In this document: one piece after another, positions 6,155 to 13,552 of the stretch
How positions within the stretch are numbered: position 1 is the first letter of the stretch
How the letters are laid out: each line of letters opens with the position of its first letter
Program-made: the position numbers and the translations under genes
DNA from: an uncultured Desulfobulbaceae bacterium
GTDB lineage: Bacteria; Desulfobacterota; Desulfobulbia; Desulfobulbales; BM004
DNA length: 13,939 bases
Reading direction: 5' to 3'
Assembly (NCBI GenBank): GCA_947258675.1
Contig: CAMYJP010000021.1
Coordinates: 1 to 13,939 of the forward strand
The notes under the pieces: model-generated
What the model saw: the letters and a program-made list of their open reading frames with translations, nothing else
Told to the model about the DNA's origin: nothing
Database searches by the model: none

Positions 6155-6174
6155 GCCTGTGTGATTCATTTTTT
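6139..6174 (+). terminator. Weak hairpin at the end of the mla cluster
   Basis: CTCACAA-TTA-TTGTGAG forms a perfect 7-base stem (6139-6155) that includes the stop codon of the preceding gene. A six-T run comes only 13 bases later (6169-6174), so it is not a textbook intrinsic terminator. Confidence 0.25.
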
Positions 6175-6530
6175 ACTACTAACTTTTCTTATAAAAAGGT
6201 GCCATCAGAGACATTGTCGTCCAAATTTTGTTCCAGCTAAATATATTTTTTTAGGTACCTTTTCTTCCTTCAAGACCAAAAACTCCCCTGTAACAACCTG
6301 ACAGGATTATTCCACTCTCCAGGAGAGAAATATCTGGAACATTTATATTTCTAGGCTGTTGAAAAAAATAGTTGTTTTTATCCGTTAGGTCTATTTTAAG
6401 ATGGTTGTCGATAATTCCTCTGTCTCCTTTAAATCTCCGGCGTTTCATATGTTTTGCGGCTGAACTTGTTTAAGGTGGCAGATTGGCAGAAATGAAGTCG
6501 TCTGAAAGTAACGTCAATGAGTAAAATGAC

Positions 6531-6558
6531 TTGACAAGAAGAGATAATTTCTTATAGT
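6531..6558 (+). promoter_or_regulatory. Sigma-70-type promoter, distal, for the rpmF-plsX-fab operon
   Basis: A perfect -35 TTGACA (6531-6536) is followed after 16 bases by TATAGT (6553-6558), five of six -10 bases. It is the best promoter match in the window, 110 bases upstream of rpmF. Confidence 0.6.
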
Positions 6559-6589
6559 CAACGCCTATTTTGAAGAAATGCCAGTTGAC

Positions 6590-6617
6590 TTGACTTTGCA
6601 TGTGATCAGGATATATT
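6590..6617 (+). promoter_or_regulatory. Sigma-70-type promoter, proximal, for rpmF
   Basis: TTGACT (6590-6595) and TATATT (6612-6617) are spaced by 16 bases. A second TTGACT overlaps it at 6585-6590. The start site would leave a leader of about 45 bases ending in the GGAGG before rpmF. Confidence 0.5.
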
Positions 6618-6668
6618 TCTTATGGCAAATTGTAATATGTAATAATATAGATTTATTGGAGGTAAAAA

Positions 6669-6857
6669 ATGGCGTTACCCAAAAGACGGCACTCCCATTC
6701 GAGGACCAGAAAAAGACGCTCTCATGATGCGTTGACACCTGGTACGTATTCAAACTGTTCCAACTGTGGAGAGCCAAAACAATCTCATAGACTCTGCGCC
6801 GGTTGCGGTACTTATAAAGGAAGAACGGTCATTAAACTTGATGACGAACTGCAATAG
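6669..6857 (+). CDS. rpmF: 50S ribosomal protein bL32
   Basis: Small basic protein of the large ribosomal subunit. The start MALPKRRHSHSRTRKRRSHD is the typical L32 N-terminus. Residues 30-46 hold a complete zinc ribbon, CSNC then CAGC (Cys30, 33, 43, 46), so this is the zinc-containing form. Length 62 is normal. GGAGG at 6658-6662 sits six bases before the ATG. The pairing of rpmF with plsX and fabH is widely conserved and links ribosome and membrane-lipid synthesis. The usual upstream partner yceD is missing here. plsX follows after nine bases. Confidence 0.98.
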   Translation: MALPKRRHSHSRTRKRRSHDALTPGTYSNCSNCGEPKQSHRLCAGCGTYKGRTVIKLDDELQ

Positions 6858-6866
6858 GAGGTAAGA

Positions 6867-7928
6867 GTGCATATAGCCCTGGATGTCATGGGTGGAGATC
6901 ATGGACCTTTGGAATTGGTTTCCGGGGCTGTCCAGGCAGTGAATGAGTTGGATCTGGAAGTGACACTGATCGGCAACGAAAGTATGATTGCCGATGAACT
7001 GAAAAAGCACACAGTTGATGAATCCAAAATCCATCTTGTCCACACTTCACAAATAATATCCATGCATGAGCCTCCTTTTGAGGCGGTGCGTAAAAAAAAA
7101 GATTCTTCCATCGTAGTTGCCTTCACTCTGCTGAAAAACAAAAAGGTAGACGCAGTAGTCAGCGCAGGTAATTCCGGAGCGACAATGGCTTCGGCCATAA
7201 GAATGCTTGGTCGCTTGAAGACCGTTTCAAGGCCAGGTATTGCAAGCGTTTTTCCTACCCTGAAAAAACCGGTTGTTATGATGGATGTAGGGGCAAACGT
7301 AGATTGCCGCCCCCAGCATCTGTTCGAGTTCGGCATTATGGCTTCTGCTTTCTCGCGAGTACTTTTTGAAATTGAAAAACCAAGGATCGGACTTCTCAGT
7401 ATCGGTGAGGAAGGCGACAAGGGAAATGTCCTGGTGAAGAGTTCCCATGATTTATTCCGTGGAAGTACTCTGAACTTTATCGGAAATGTAGAAGGTAGGG
7501 ATATATTTCTGGGAGACGTTGATGTGATCGTCTGTGACGGTTTCGTCGGAAATGTTTGTCTGAAAGTAAGCGAGGGGTTGGCAGAAACGGTTCTGAAGAT
7601 GCTTCGAGCGGAAATTTCCAAAAGTTTCAGTGCCAGGGTAGGATATTCATTGGCCAAGGGAGCCTTCGGGAAGTTTAAAAAACGGGTAGATTATGCTGAA
7701 TACGGTGGTGCGCCGTTATTAGGCCCCAATGGCATTGGCATAGTTTGTCATGGCCGATCTAACGGGCTGGCTATCAGGAATGCCATTAAAGTTGCCTCGG
7801 AGATGGTTCGGAATAAAGTGAATGACCATATTATAAAACTGTTGAGTTCTGTGGGTAGTCCTGAAATTCCGATAAACGAAGAATCAACGGAAGGTCAGGG
7901 AGTTGATCTGCCGGGTGTGGCTTCATGA
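6867..7928 (+). CDS. plsX: PlsX: acyl-ACP:phosphate acyltransferase
   Basis: Converts acyl-ACP and phosphate to acyl-phosphate, the acyl donor for PlsY in phosphatidic-acid synthesis; it is a peripheral membrane enzyme. The start HIALDVMGGDHGP is the family N-terminus. Further hallmarks are VVSAGNSGATMASAIRMLGR, VVMMDVGANVDCRPQHL, LSIGEEGDKGN, VDVIVCDGFVGNVCLKVSEG and YGGAPLLGPNGIGIVCHGRS (each a conserved block). Length 353 matches the family (E. coli 356). The start is GTG at 6867, supported by AGGAGG at 6856-6861 overlapping the rpmF stop, and by the protein alignment. Its stop overlaps the fabH start (ATGA), so the two are likely coupled. Confidence 0.98.
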   Translation: MHIALDVMGGDHGPLELVSGAVQAVNELDLEVTLIGNESMIADELKKHTVDESKIHLVHTSQIISMHEPPFEAVRKKKDSSIVVAFTLLKNKKVDAVVSAGNSGATMASAIRMLGRLKTVSRPGIASVFPTLKKPVVMMDVGANVDCRPQHLFEFGIMASAFSRVLFEIEKPRIGLLSIGEEGDKGNVLVKSSHDLFRGSTLNFIGNVEGRDIFLGDVDVIVCDGFVGNVCLKVSEGLAETVLKMLRAEISKSFSARVGYSLAKGAFGKFKKRVDYAEYGGAPLLGPNGIGIVCHGRSNGLAIRNAIKVASEMVRNKVNDHIIKLLSSVGSPEIPINEESTEGQGVDLPGVAS

Positions 7929-8929
7929 CGGGAGCAGTGATTATAGGCACCGGTTCATTTGTGCCTGAGCGTGTATTGACAAATAATGACCTGGAAAAGA
8001 TCGTCAATACTTCTGATACGTGGATCACTACTCGTACCGGTATTAAAACAAGACGAATAGCAGGGCCTGGCGAAGAAACCGCAAAAATGGGTGCGGAAGC
8101 TGCCAGAAAGGCTCTGAAAATGTCAGGACTTAGAGCTGGTGATATTGATATGATCATTGTCGCCACCTTTACTCCAGATATGGCAATGCCATCTTGCGCA
8201 TGTCTGATTCAAAAGGAGTTGCAGGCTGATCAGGCAAGCGCATTTGATTTAAATGCGGCGTGCTCCGGATTTGTTTTTGGGCTTGATGTCGCTGATAAAT
8301 ATGTCCGATCCAACCCGGCCCTGAAAATTCTCCTGATTGGAGCAGAGACCCTTTCGGCGAGAGTTAACTGGGGAGATCGCAATACCTGTGTTCTATTTGG
8401 GGATGGTGCTGGTGCCTGCGTGATTACCGGGGGAGATCAAAAACGGGGCGTCATCGCCAGTGAGCTTTTCTCTGACGGCAGATTATGGGAACTCCTCTAC
8501 TTGGCTAATGAACCTCGAAGGTTGTGTCCTGGCATAAGACCGGCAGATAACTATCTTCTGACAAAGGAGAACGGTCAGGGTTCAGCCATTCACATGGAAG
8601 GCCGTGATGTTTTTAAATATGCGGTCCGCGCCATGGAACAGGCCGTGACCGGTCTGCTTGACAAGCATGGTACCCAAATAGATGACGTTTCATTGATGAT
8701 CCCGCATCAGGCAAATATCAGAATATTAAAAAGTTTGGTTGAAAGGTTGGGGTTGCCGCCTGAAAAAGTATATATAATTGTCCAAAAATATGGTAACACT
8801 TCTGCAGCCAGTGTCCCAATCGCTCTCGACGAAGCGCATCGAGAAGGAAAACTGAACAAGGGTGAGCTTTTGCTATTATGTGTTTTTGGCGGCGGCTTTA
8901 CATGGGGGACTACCCTTATTAGATGGTAA
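7925..8929 (+). CDS. fabH: FabH: beta-ketoacyl-ACP synthase III
   Basis: Starts fatty-acid synthesis by condensing an acyl-CoA primer with malonyl-ACP. The catalytic triad is complete: Cys113 (NAACSGF), His261 (IPHQANIRI) and Asn291 (YGNTSAASVP). The C-terminal FGGGFTWG is also typical. Length is 334, compared with 317 in E. coli; the extra 16 or so residues lie between the SDG-containing stretch and HMEGRDVFK, a common variation among FabH proteins that may affect the primer pocket. The ATG overlaps the plsX stop. Unlike the classical order, fabD does not follow; an acyl-CoA dehydrogenase begins 15 bases downstream. Confidence 0.97.
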   Translation: MTGAVIIGTGSFVPERVLTNNDLEKIVNTSDTWITTRTGIKTRRIAGPGEETAKMGAEAARKALKMSGLRAGDIDMIIVATFTPDMAMPSCACLIQKELQADQASAFDLNAACSGFVFGLDVADKYVRSNPALKILLIGAETLSARVNWGDRNTCVLFGDGAGACVITGGDQKRGVIASELFSDGRLWELLYLANEPRRLCPGIRPADNYLLTKENGQGSAIHMEGRDVFKYAVRAMEQAVTGLLDKHGTQIDDVSLMIPHQANIRILKSLVERLGLPPEKVYIIVQKYGNTSAASVPIALDEAHREGKLNKGELLLLCVFGGGFTWGTTLIRW

Positions 8930-8944
8930 CAACGAGGTATTATA

Positions 8945-10099
8945 GTGGATTATTTCTTAACTGAAGAACAGCAGATGATTGTTGATATCGCCAGTCAGAT
9001 TGCGGATGAAAAGATTATTCCTGTGCGAGCTGAACTGGATGAAAAGGATGAGTTTCCACATGAAATATTGAATGAAATGGCAACGGCTGATCTGTTTGGT
9101 CTGTTTATCCCTGAAGAATATGGTGGATATGGGGGCGGCTGTTTTGAAATAGTATTGGCCCTTGAACAGATTGGCAGAGGATGTGTCGCAGTGGCAACAG
9201 CTTTTGCTGCCAGTGCTTTGGGTGCCTATCCTATTTTAATTTCCGGCAGCGAAGAGCTTAAACAGAAATACCTGCCTGAGGTTGCTACTGGTAAGAAAAG
9301 AGCCGCTTTTGCTTTGACCGAGGCTAATGCCGGCAGTGATGCTTCCGGAATCCAAACGACCGCTGTGCTTGATGGCGATGAATGGGTGCTGAATGGCACG
9401 AAACAATGGATTACCAACGCCGGCGAGGCTCAAATATATTCTGTTATTGCAATCACAGACCGCAGCAAAGGGCCCAGAGGAGCAACCATGTTTGTTGTTG
9501 AGGATACCGATCCCGGGTTTTCTTATGGAGCCAAGGAAAAGAAAATGGGGATCCGCGCCTCTTCAACCCGTGAATTGATATTTAAAGATTGCCGCATCCC
9601 CAAAGAAAGAATAATCGGCAGACAGGGAATGGGGTTTATTACAGTCATGAAGACTTTGGATTTATCCAGGCCGGGTATTGCCATACTTGGTGTTGGACTT
9701 GGCCAGGCAGCCTTAGATGAGGCAGTCACCTATGCCAAACAGCGTGTACAGTTCGGGAAACCCATCATCGCTTTTCAGGCTGTACAGCATATGCTTGCTG
9801 ATATGGCTATTCAACTGGAAGCTTCCCGATCTCTTGTTTATTCTGCAGCAAAGCATATTGATGCTCATCCAAAAGATATGTCCAAAGTGTCTTCAATGTG
9901 TAAGGTTTTTGCCACTGATATGGCTATGAAGGTGACTACCGATGCGGTTCAGGTTCTGGGCGGATATGGGTATATGTGCGAGTATCCGGTTGAAAAAATG
10001 ATGCGTGACGCCAAGATCCTGCAGATTTATGAAGGTACCAATCAAATACAGAGAAATGTGATTGGCCAGGAACTTAATAAAGAATACACCAAAGCATAA
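8945..10099 (+). CDS. Acyl-CoA dehydrogenase (FAD, short/medium-chain type)
   Basis: FAD enzyme that interconverts acyl-CoA and trans-2-enoyl-CoA, exchanging electrons with an ETF. The family blocks are all present: FLTEEQQMIVDIA at the N-terminus, PEEYGGYGGG, FALTEANAGSDASGIQTTA, WITNAGEA, KMGIRASSTREL, RVQFGKPI, QVLGGYGYMCEYPVEKMMRDAK, and the catalytic base Glu363 in IYEGTNQIQRNVIGQ. Length 384 is typical of butyryl-CoA/short-chain members. The start is GTG at 8945 with GAGG at 8934-8937. It lies 15 bases after fabH and upstream of etfB-etfA, so its electron partner is obvious. Its presence inside a FAS II operon is unusual; it may reduce enoyl intermediates or make or consume FabH primers. 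Exact substrate chain length cannot be read from sequence. Confidence 0.95.
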   Translation: MDYFLTEEQQMIVDIASQIADEKIIPVRAELDEKDEFPHEILNEMATADLFGLFIPEEYGGYGGGCFEIVLALEQIGRGCVAVATAFAASALGAYPILISGSEELKQKYLPEVATGKKRAAFALTEANAGSDASGIQTTAVLDGDEWVLNGTKQWITNAGEAQIYSVIAITDRSKGPRGATMFVVEDTDPGFSYGAKEKKMGIRASSTRELIFKDCRIPKERIIGRQGMGFITVMKTLDLSRPGIAILGVGLGQAALDEAVTYAKQRVQFGKPIIAFQAVQHMLADMAIQLEASRSLVYSAAKHIDAHPKDMSKVSSMCKVFATDMAMKVTTDAVQVLGGYGYMCEYPVEKMMRDAKILQIYEGTNQIQRNVIGQELNKEYTKA

Positions 10100-10316
10100 T
10101 CCATTGTTTTTGGAATTTGGAAGTTTGTAGTACTATGCATGGTTGAATAGAATTTGAAGGTATTAAAATAGGCTTTTCACTTACATCTATGCAGTTGAAT
10201 AAACTTGCAAAATTCCGAAAAATCTTATGGTAATAGGTACTGTTGAAGGATGGAGTTAATAAACTGCCTCCGGAGAGAGTATTGCAAAATTATTGGATCA
10301 AGGCGGTATGTTGAGT

Positions 10317-11096
10317 ATGAAAATTATCGTATGTATCAAGCAAGTCCCTGATGCCAAGGACGTGCGGTTGGATCCTAAGACTAATACGCTTGCTCGCGAA
10401 GGGGTGGAGAGCATTATGAATCCTTACGACCGGCACGCACTTGAAGCAGCGGTTTGTTTGAAGGAATCTTGTGGCGGTTCGGTAACAGTTATCAGCATGG
10501 GGCCGCCACAGGCTGAAGCTGTTTTGCGGGACGCTGTTGCCTGCGGGGCCGATGATGCTGTTTTGGTTTCAGATCGTGCCTTTGCAGGTGCAGATACTTG
10601 GGCAACTACTTATACCTTACAAAAGGCAATAGAAAAAATTGGTGAGTTCGATCTGATTGTATGCGGCAAGCAGGCTATTGATGGGGATACGGCCCAGGTC
10701 GGTCCAGGATTGGCCCAGCGTCTGCAAATTCCTTTTATTACCTGTGTAAGGAACATCGGATCCTGTGAGGAACGTACGCTAACCCTGGAACGTCTGATGG
10801 ATGACGGTTACGATGAATTGGAGATTTCATTCCCCGCCTTATTGACAGTTGTGAAAGAAATTAACAATCCACGCGTTCCTTCCCTCAAGGGGAAAATGAA
10901 AGCAAAAAAAATGACTATTACGGTTCTGAGCGCCGCTGATATTGGTGCGGATCCTGACAGTATAGGTTTACAGGGATCAACAACTGAGGTAATCCGGGTA
11001 TTTTCCCCGGAACCCAGAGGAGATCGTACCATGCTGGAAGGCACTCCCGAAGAGCAGGTTGACCAGCTGTTAGCAAAATTGGATACCATTCATTAG
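10317..11096 (+). CDS. etfB: Electron transfer flavoprotein, beta subunit
   Basis: Small subunit of the ETF heterodimer that carries electrons to or from the acyl-CoA dehydrogenase. Family blocks: MKIIVCIKQVPDAKDVRLDP, NPYDRHALEAAV, VISMGPPQAEAVLRDAVACG, CGKQAIDGDTAQVGPGLAQR, and the ETF-beta signature region VVKEINNPRVPSLKGKMKAKK (each a conserved stretch). Length 259 is normal. I chose ATG at 10317 because MKIIVCIKQVP is the family start and AAGGCGG (10300-10306) lies upstream. In-frame ATG at 10308 and TTG at 10293 are alternatives adding three or eight residues. A 217-base non-coding gap separates it from the dehydrogenase, so an internal promoter is possible though none is clear. Whether it binds AMP or a second, bifurcating FAD cannot be decided by eye. 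Confidence 0.95.
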   Translation: MKIIVCIKQVPDAKDVRLDPKTNTLAREGVESIMNPYDRHALEAAVCLKESCGGSVTVISMGPPQAEAVLRDAVACGADDAVLVSDRAFAGADTWATTYTLQKAIEKIGEFDLIVCGKQAIDGDTAQVGPGLAQRLQIPFITCVRNIGSCEERTLTLERLMDDGYDELEISFPALLTVVKEINNPRVPSLKGKMKAKKMTITVLSAADIGADPDSIGLQGSTTEVIRVFSPEPRGDRTMLEGTPEEQVDQLLAKLDTIH

Positions 11097-11100
11097 TACC

Positions 11101-12294
11101 ATGTTACAAATAGATAATGATGCGTGCATAGGTTGCGGAGTATGTGAGGAAGTATGTACATTCGAAGCCATCAGGGTTGTTGATGGACTTGCTGTGGTCG
11201 GGGAAAATTGCACGCTGTGCGGCTCCTGTGTTGATGAATGCGAGGCCCAGGCCCTGACGATTGAGCGAGCTGAAAAAATCGGCGGCCATGATCTCTCTGA
11301 ATGGTCAGGAGTTTTAATATATGCTGAATTTAGACGGGGCCGTTTAGCGCCGGTTTCCTTTGAACTGCTTGGCATTGGCAGAGAGCTTGCTGATCAGCTT
11401 AATGTGGATTTGACCGCCGCTGTTTTAGGGAATAACCTTGGTGACAGCGCTGAGGAACTGATAGCCTTTGGTGCAGATCGTGTATACAAGGTTGATGATC
11501 CAGCCTTGGAACATTTTACTGATGAGGCCTATGGCAATGCACTTGAAGATATTATCCTAGAATACAAACCCGAGGTAGTGCTTGCCGGGGCAACAGTTAT
11601 TGGTCGTTCATTCATTCCCCAAGTAGCGACAGCCCTGGGAACCGGTCTTACTGCTGACTGTACCCATCTTGAAATTCGTCCGGAAGACGGGGTGCTGCTG
11701 CAGACCAGGCCAGCATTCGGTGGTAATATAATGGCCACAATTGTCTGTCCCCACACCAGACCACAAATGGCTACAGTTCGTCCTAAAGTGATGGAAGCCG
11801 GACCTTATAAAAATGAAAGACAAGGTGAGGTTATCACTATAGAGCCGAAGGCAGAGAGACTTGCTGCAAAGGTAAAAGTACTTAGAAGCGTTGTAGATGA
11901 ACAGGAAAATGTCAATATTTGTGAGTCGGATATCGTTGTCGCTGGAGGCCGTGGTTTGGATGGAGGCAAAGGGTTTGAATTGGTCAAACATCTTGCAGCA
12001 TCACTCGGTGGAGTTGTCGCGGCATCGCGGGCAGCGGTTGACTCAGAATGGATTTCATATCATCATCAGGTAGGTCAGACTGGTAAAACAGTATGTCCCA
12101 AATTGTATATTGCCTGTGGAATTTCAGGTGCCATTCAGCATTTGGTTGGAATGCAGTCAGCTGAAACAATTGTTGCTATAAATAAAGATTCCCACGCCCC
12201 TATCTTTGATGTTGCTACATATGGTATTGTAGGTGATTTGTTTGAAATAGTTCCTTTGTTAACCAGAAAAATTGAGGAGAGATCCGGGAAATGA
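11101..12294 (+). CDS. etfA: Electron transfer flavoprotein, alpha subunit with N-terminal 2x[4Fe-4S] ferredoxin domain
   Basis: Large ETF subunit with the FAD of the electron path. Residues 1-55 add a ferredoxin domain with two complete cluster motifs: Cys9, 12, 15, 19 and Cys37, 40, 43, 47. The ETF-alpha body follows. The C-terminal FAD domain shows VVAGGRGLDGGKGFELVK, ASRAAVDSEW, HHQVGQTGKTV, ACGISGAIQHL and INKDSHAPIFDVATYGIVGD. Total length 397, against about 310-330 for plain EtfA, is explained by the added domain. Ferredoxin-fused EtfA is known in anaerobes (for example the caffeyl-CoA reductase ETF of Acetobacterium) and suggests electron entry from ferredoxin-like donors or flavin bifurcation. 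It begins four bases after etfB, and its stop overlaps the fabG start (ATGA), so the ETF pair is translationally tied to the fatty-acid genes. Confidence 0.96.
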   Translation: MLQIDNDACIGCGVCEEVCTFEAIRVVDGLAVVGENCTLCGSCVDECEAQALTIERAEKIGGHDLSEWSGVLIYAEFRRGRLAPVSFELLGIGRELADQLNVDLTAAVLGNNLGDSAEELIAFGADRVYKVDDPALEHFTDEAYGNALEDIILEYKPEVVLAGATVIGRSFIPQVATALGTGLTADCTHLEIRPEDGVLLQTRPAFGGNIMATIVCPHTRPQMATVRPKVMEAGPYKNERQGEVITIEPKAERLAAKVKVLRSVVDEQENVNICESDIVVAGGRGLDGGKGFELVKHLAASLGGVVAASRAAVDSEWISYHHQVGQTGKTVCPKLYIACGISGAIQHLVGMQSAETIVAINKDSHAPIFDVATYGIVGDLFEIVPLLTRKIEERSGK

Positions 12295-13037
12295 GTCTGT
12301 CAGGAAAGGTAGCATTGGTGACAGGGGGAAGCCGTGGTATTGGCAGGGCTATATGCATCCGTCTGGCCGAACTAGGTGCTCATGTCCTGGTCAATTATGC
12401 ATCCCGACCCGATGCGGCAGAAGAGACAGTTGCAAAAATTGAAGGAAATGCTGGTCAGGCTTTCGCGGTAAAATTTGATGTTGCAGATGTCTCCGAAGTG
12501 CAACAAAGTATTAAACAACTCATTGCCGATCATGAAAGAATCGATATATTGGTGAACAACGCTGGAATTACCAGAGACGGACTGCTTGCCACAATGAAAG
12601 AAGATGATTGGGACCGGGTTATGGATGTCAATCTCAAAGGTGTTTTCAACTGCAGTAAAGCAGCCTTTCGCCCGATGATGAAAAACCGCTGGGGACGGAT
12701 AATTAATATTACTTCTGTAGTTGGTGTAACCGGAAATGCTGGCCAGTCTAACTATGCAGCATCTAAGGCCGGAATTATCGGACTTACCAAATCATCTGCG
12801 CAGGAATTTGCCTCCAGAGGAATCACCGTAAATTGTGTAGCTCCTGGTTATATAGAAACTGAAATGACTGAAGGATTATCTGATACGGTAAAAGAGAAAT
12901 TAATGCAGGGAATACCTATGGCCGTATTAGGTGAACCAAGAGATGTTGCCGGGGCAGTGGCATTTTTGTCTTCAGAGGATGCTCGCTATATAACAGGCCA
13001 AGTCATCCATGTAAATGGCGGCCTGGTGATGGTGTAA
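12291..13037 (+). CDS. fabG: FabG: 3-oxoacyl-ACP reductase (NADPH)
   Basis: Short-chain dehydrogenase that reduces 3-oxoacyl-ACP to 3-hydroxyacyl-ACP in the elongation cycle. It has the nucleotide-binding TGGSRGIG at 11-18, NNAGITRDG, and a complete catalytic triad Ser142, Tyr155, Lys159 (TSVVG, then NYAASK), with VAPGYIETEMT and the C-terminal ITGQVIHVNGGLVMV. Length 248 is normal. Overlap with the etfA stop as ATGA implies coupled translation. The acpP gene follows after 112 bases. Confidence 0.97.
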   Translation: MSLSGKVALVTGGSRGIGRAICIRLAELGAHVLVNYASRPDAAEETVAKIEGNAGQAFAVKFDVADVSEVQQSIKQLIADHERIDILVNNAGITRDGLLATMKEDDWDRVMDVNLKGVFNCSKAAFRPMMKNRWGRIINITSVVGVTGNAGQSNYAASKAGIIGLTKSSAQEFASRGITVNCVAPGYIETEMTEGLSDTVKEKLMQGIPMAVLGEPRDVAGAVAFLSSEDARYITGQVIHVNGGLVMV

Positions 13038-13055
13038 TTATTTCATATGTATCTT

Positions 13056-13061
13056 TATAAT
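13056..13061 (+). promoter_or_regulatory. Possible -10 element before acpP
   Basis: A perfect TATAAT lies in the gap between fabG and acpP, about 90 bases before the acpP start. The -35 region at normal spacing is poor (TGTAAT), so it is only a candidate for the extra acpP promoter often seen in FAS operons. Confidence 0.25.
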
Positions 13062-13149
13062 AGATTTCGGTATTTAGAAGCAATTCCGGCTTAACGGGTT
13101 GCAGTAATGAAAAACGTATGTATTAAATAACGGTAAGGAGAAATAAAAG

Positions 13150-13377
13150 ATGTCTGCAGAAGAAAAAGTTATCGATATTATTGTGGAACAATTAAGTGTT
13201 GAGCGAGACAAAGTTGTTTCAAGCGCTTCCTTTGTGGACGACCTAGGCGCCGACTCCCTGGATCTGGTTGAGTTGATAATGGCCATGGAAGAAGCGTTTG
13301 ATATCGAAATTCCAGATGAAGTCGCAGAAAAAATTGTAACGGTTAAGGATGCCATTGATCACGTTCAGTCTGTCTGA
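13150..13377 (+). CDS. acpP: Acyl carrier protein
   Basis: Carrier of growing acyl chains on a phosphopantetheine arm attached to Ser36 in the motif [12 protein letters not shown]. The protein is small (75 residues; E. coli 78) and acidic, with the usual four-helix pattern starting with [12 protein letters not shown] and ending in [21 protein letters not shown] at 13135-13140 stands nine bases before the ATG. It lies between fabG and fabF as in the classical fab cluster. The 171 bases to fabF show no gene and no clear terminator. Confidence 0.98.
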   Translation: MSAEEKVIDIIVEQLSVERDKVVSSASFVDDLGADSLDLVELIMAMEEAFDIEIPDEVAEKIVTVKDAIDHVQSV

Positions 13378-13536
13378 TGAATGGTTCGAGAATAATATAT
13401 AGCAAAGTGTCAGAGCGTTAGCTTGGTCTGGCAAAGGCTGGAGAATAATCCGGATCTGATAAATATTCACCACAGAAAGTGTATCATTCTACGGCGGGTA
13501 TGATTATATCTATGCAGTAGGTAAAGATGAGCGCAC

Positions 13537-13552
13537 GAGGAGGATGAGTTGA
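13537..13552 (+). promoter_or_regulatory. Ribosome binding site fixing the fabF TTG start, with a two-codon ORF
   Basis: GAGGAGG at 13537-13543 is followed by five bases and TTG at 13549. The ATG directly abutting the site (13544) is too close and reads only ATG-AGT-TGA. Its stop overlaps the TTG start codon, so a termination-reinitiation arrangement is conceivable. Confidence 0.55.

Larger units (their letters stand above)
6155..6668. other. 514-base non-coding leader before rpmF
   Basis: I see no gene here on either strand. The yceD (DUF177) gene that usually precedes rpmF in many bacteria is not present. The first 375 bases hold only short dyads (for example CTCTCC-A-GGAGAG at 6315-6327). 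The last 140 bases carry two good promoter candidates and a strong ribosome site for rpmF. Confidence 0.65.

Noticed and set aside
6251..6448. 65-codon minus-strand frame before rpmF
   Set aside because: I checked it as a possible YceD remnant or small gene. It is on the wrong strand for yceD, shows no conserved cysteines, and has no clear ribosome site.
6899..7657. 252-codon minus-strand frame opposite plsX
   Set aside because: It is the antisense of a full-length, well-conserved plsX, rich in Ser/Thr as expected for such shadows.
10133..10201. Direct repeat CTATGCA...TTGAATA, twice, 54 bases apart, before etfB
   Set aside because: The match is short and gapped in A+T-rich DNA, and neither copy is placed like a promoter or operator pair.
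10293..10316. Upstream TTG or ATG start for etfB
   Set aside because: The frame is open, but the EtfB family begins at MKIIVCIKQVP. The TTG has its nearest purine-rich site about 15 bases away.
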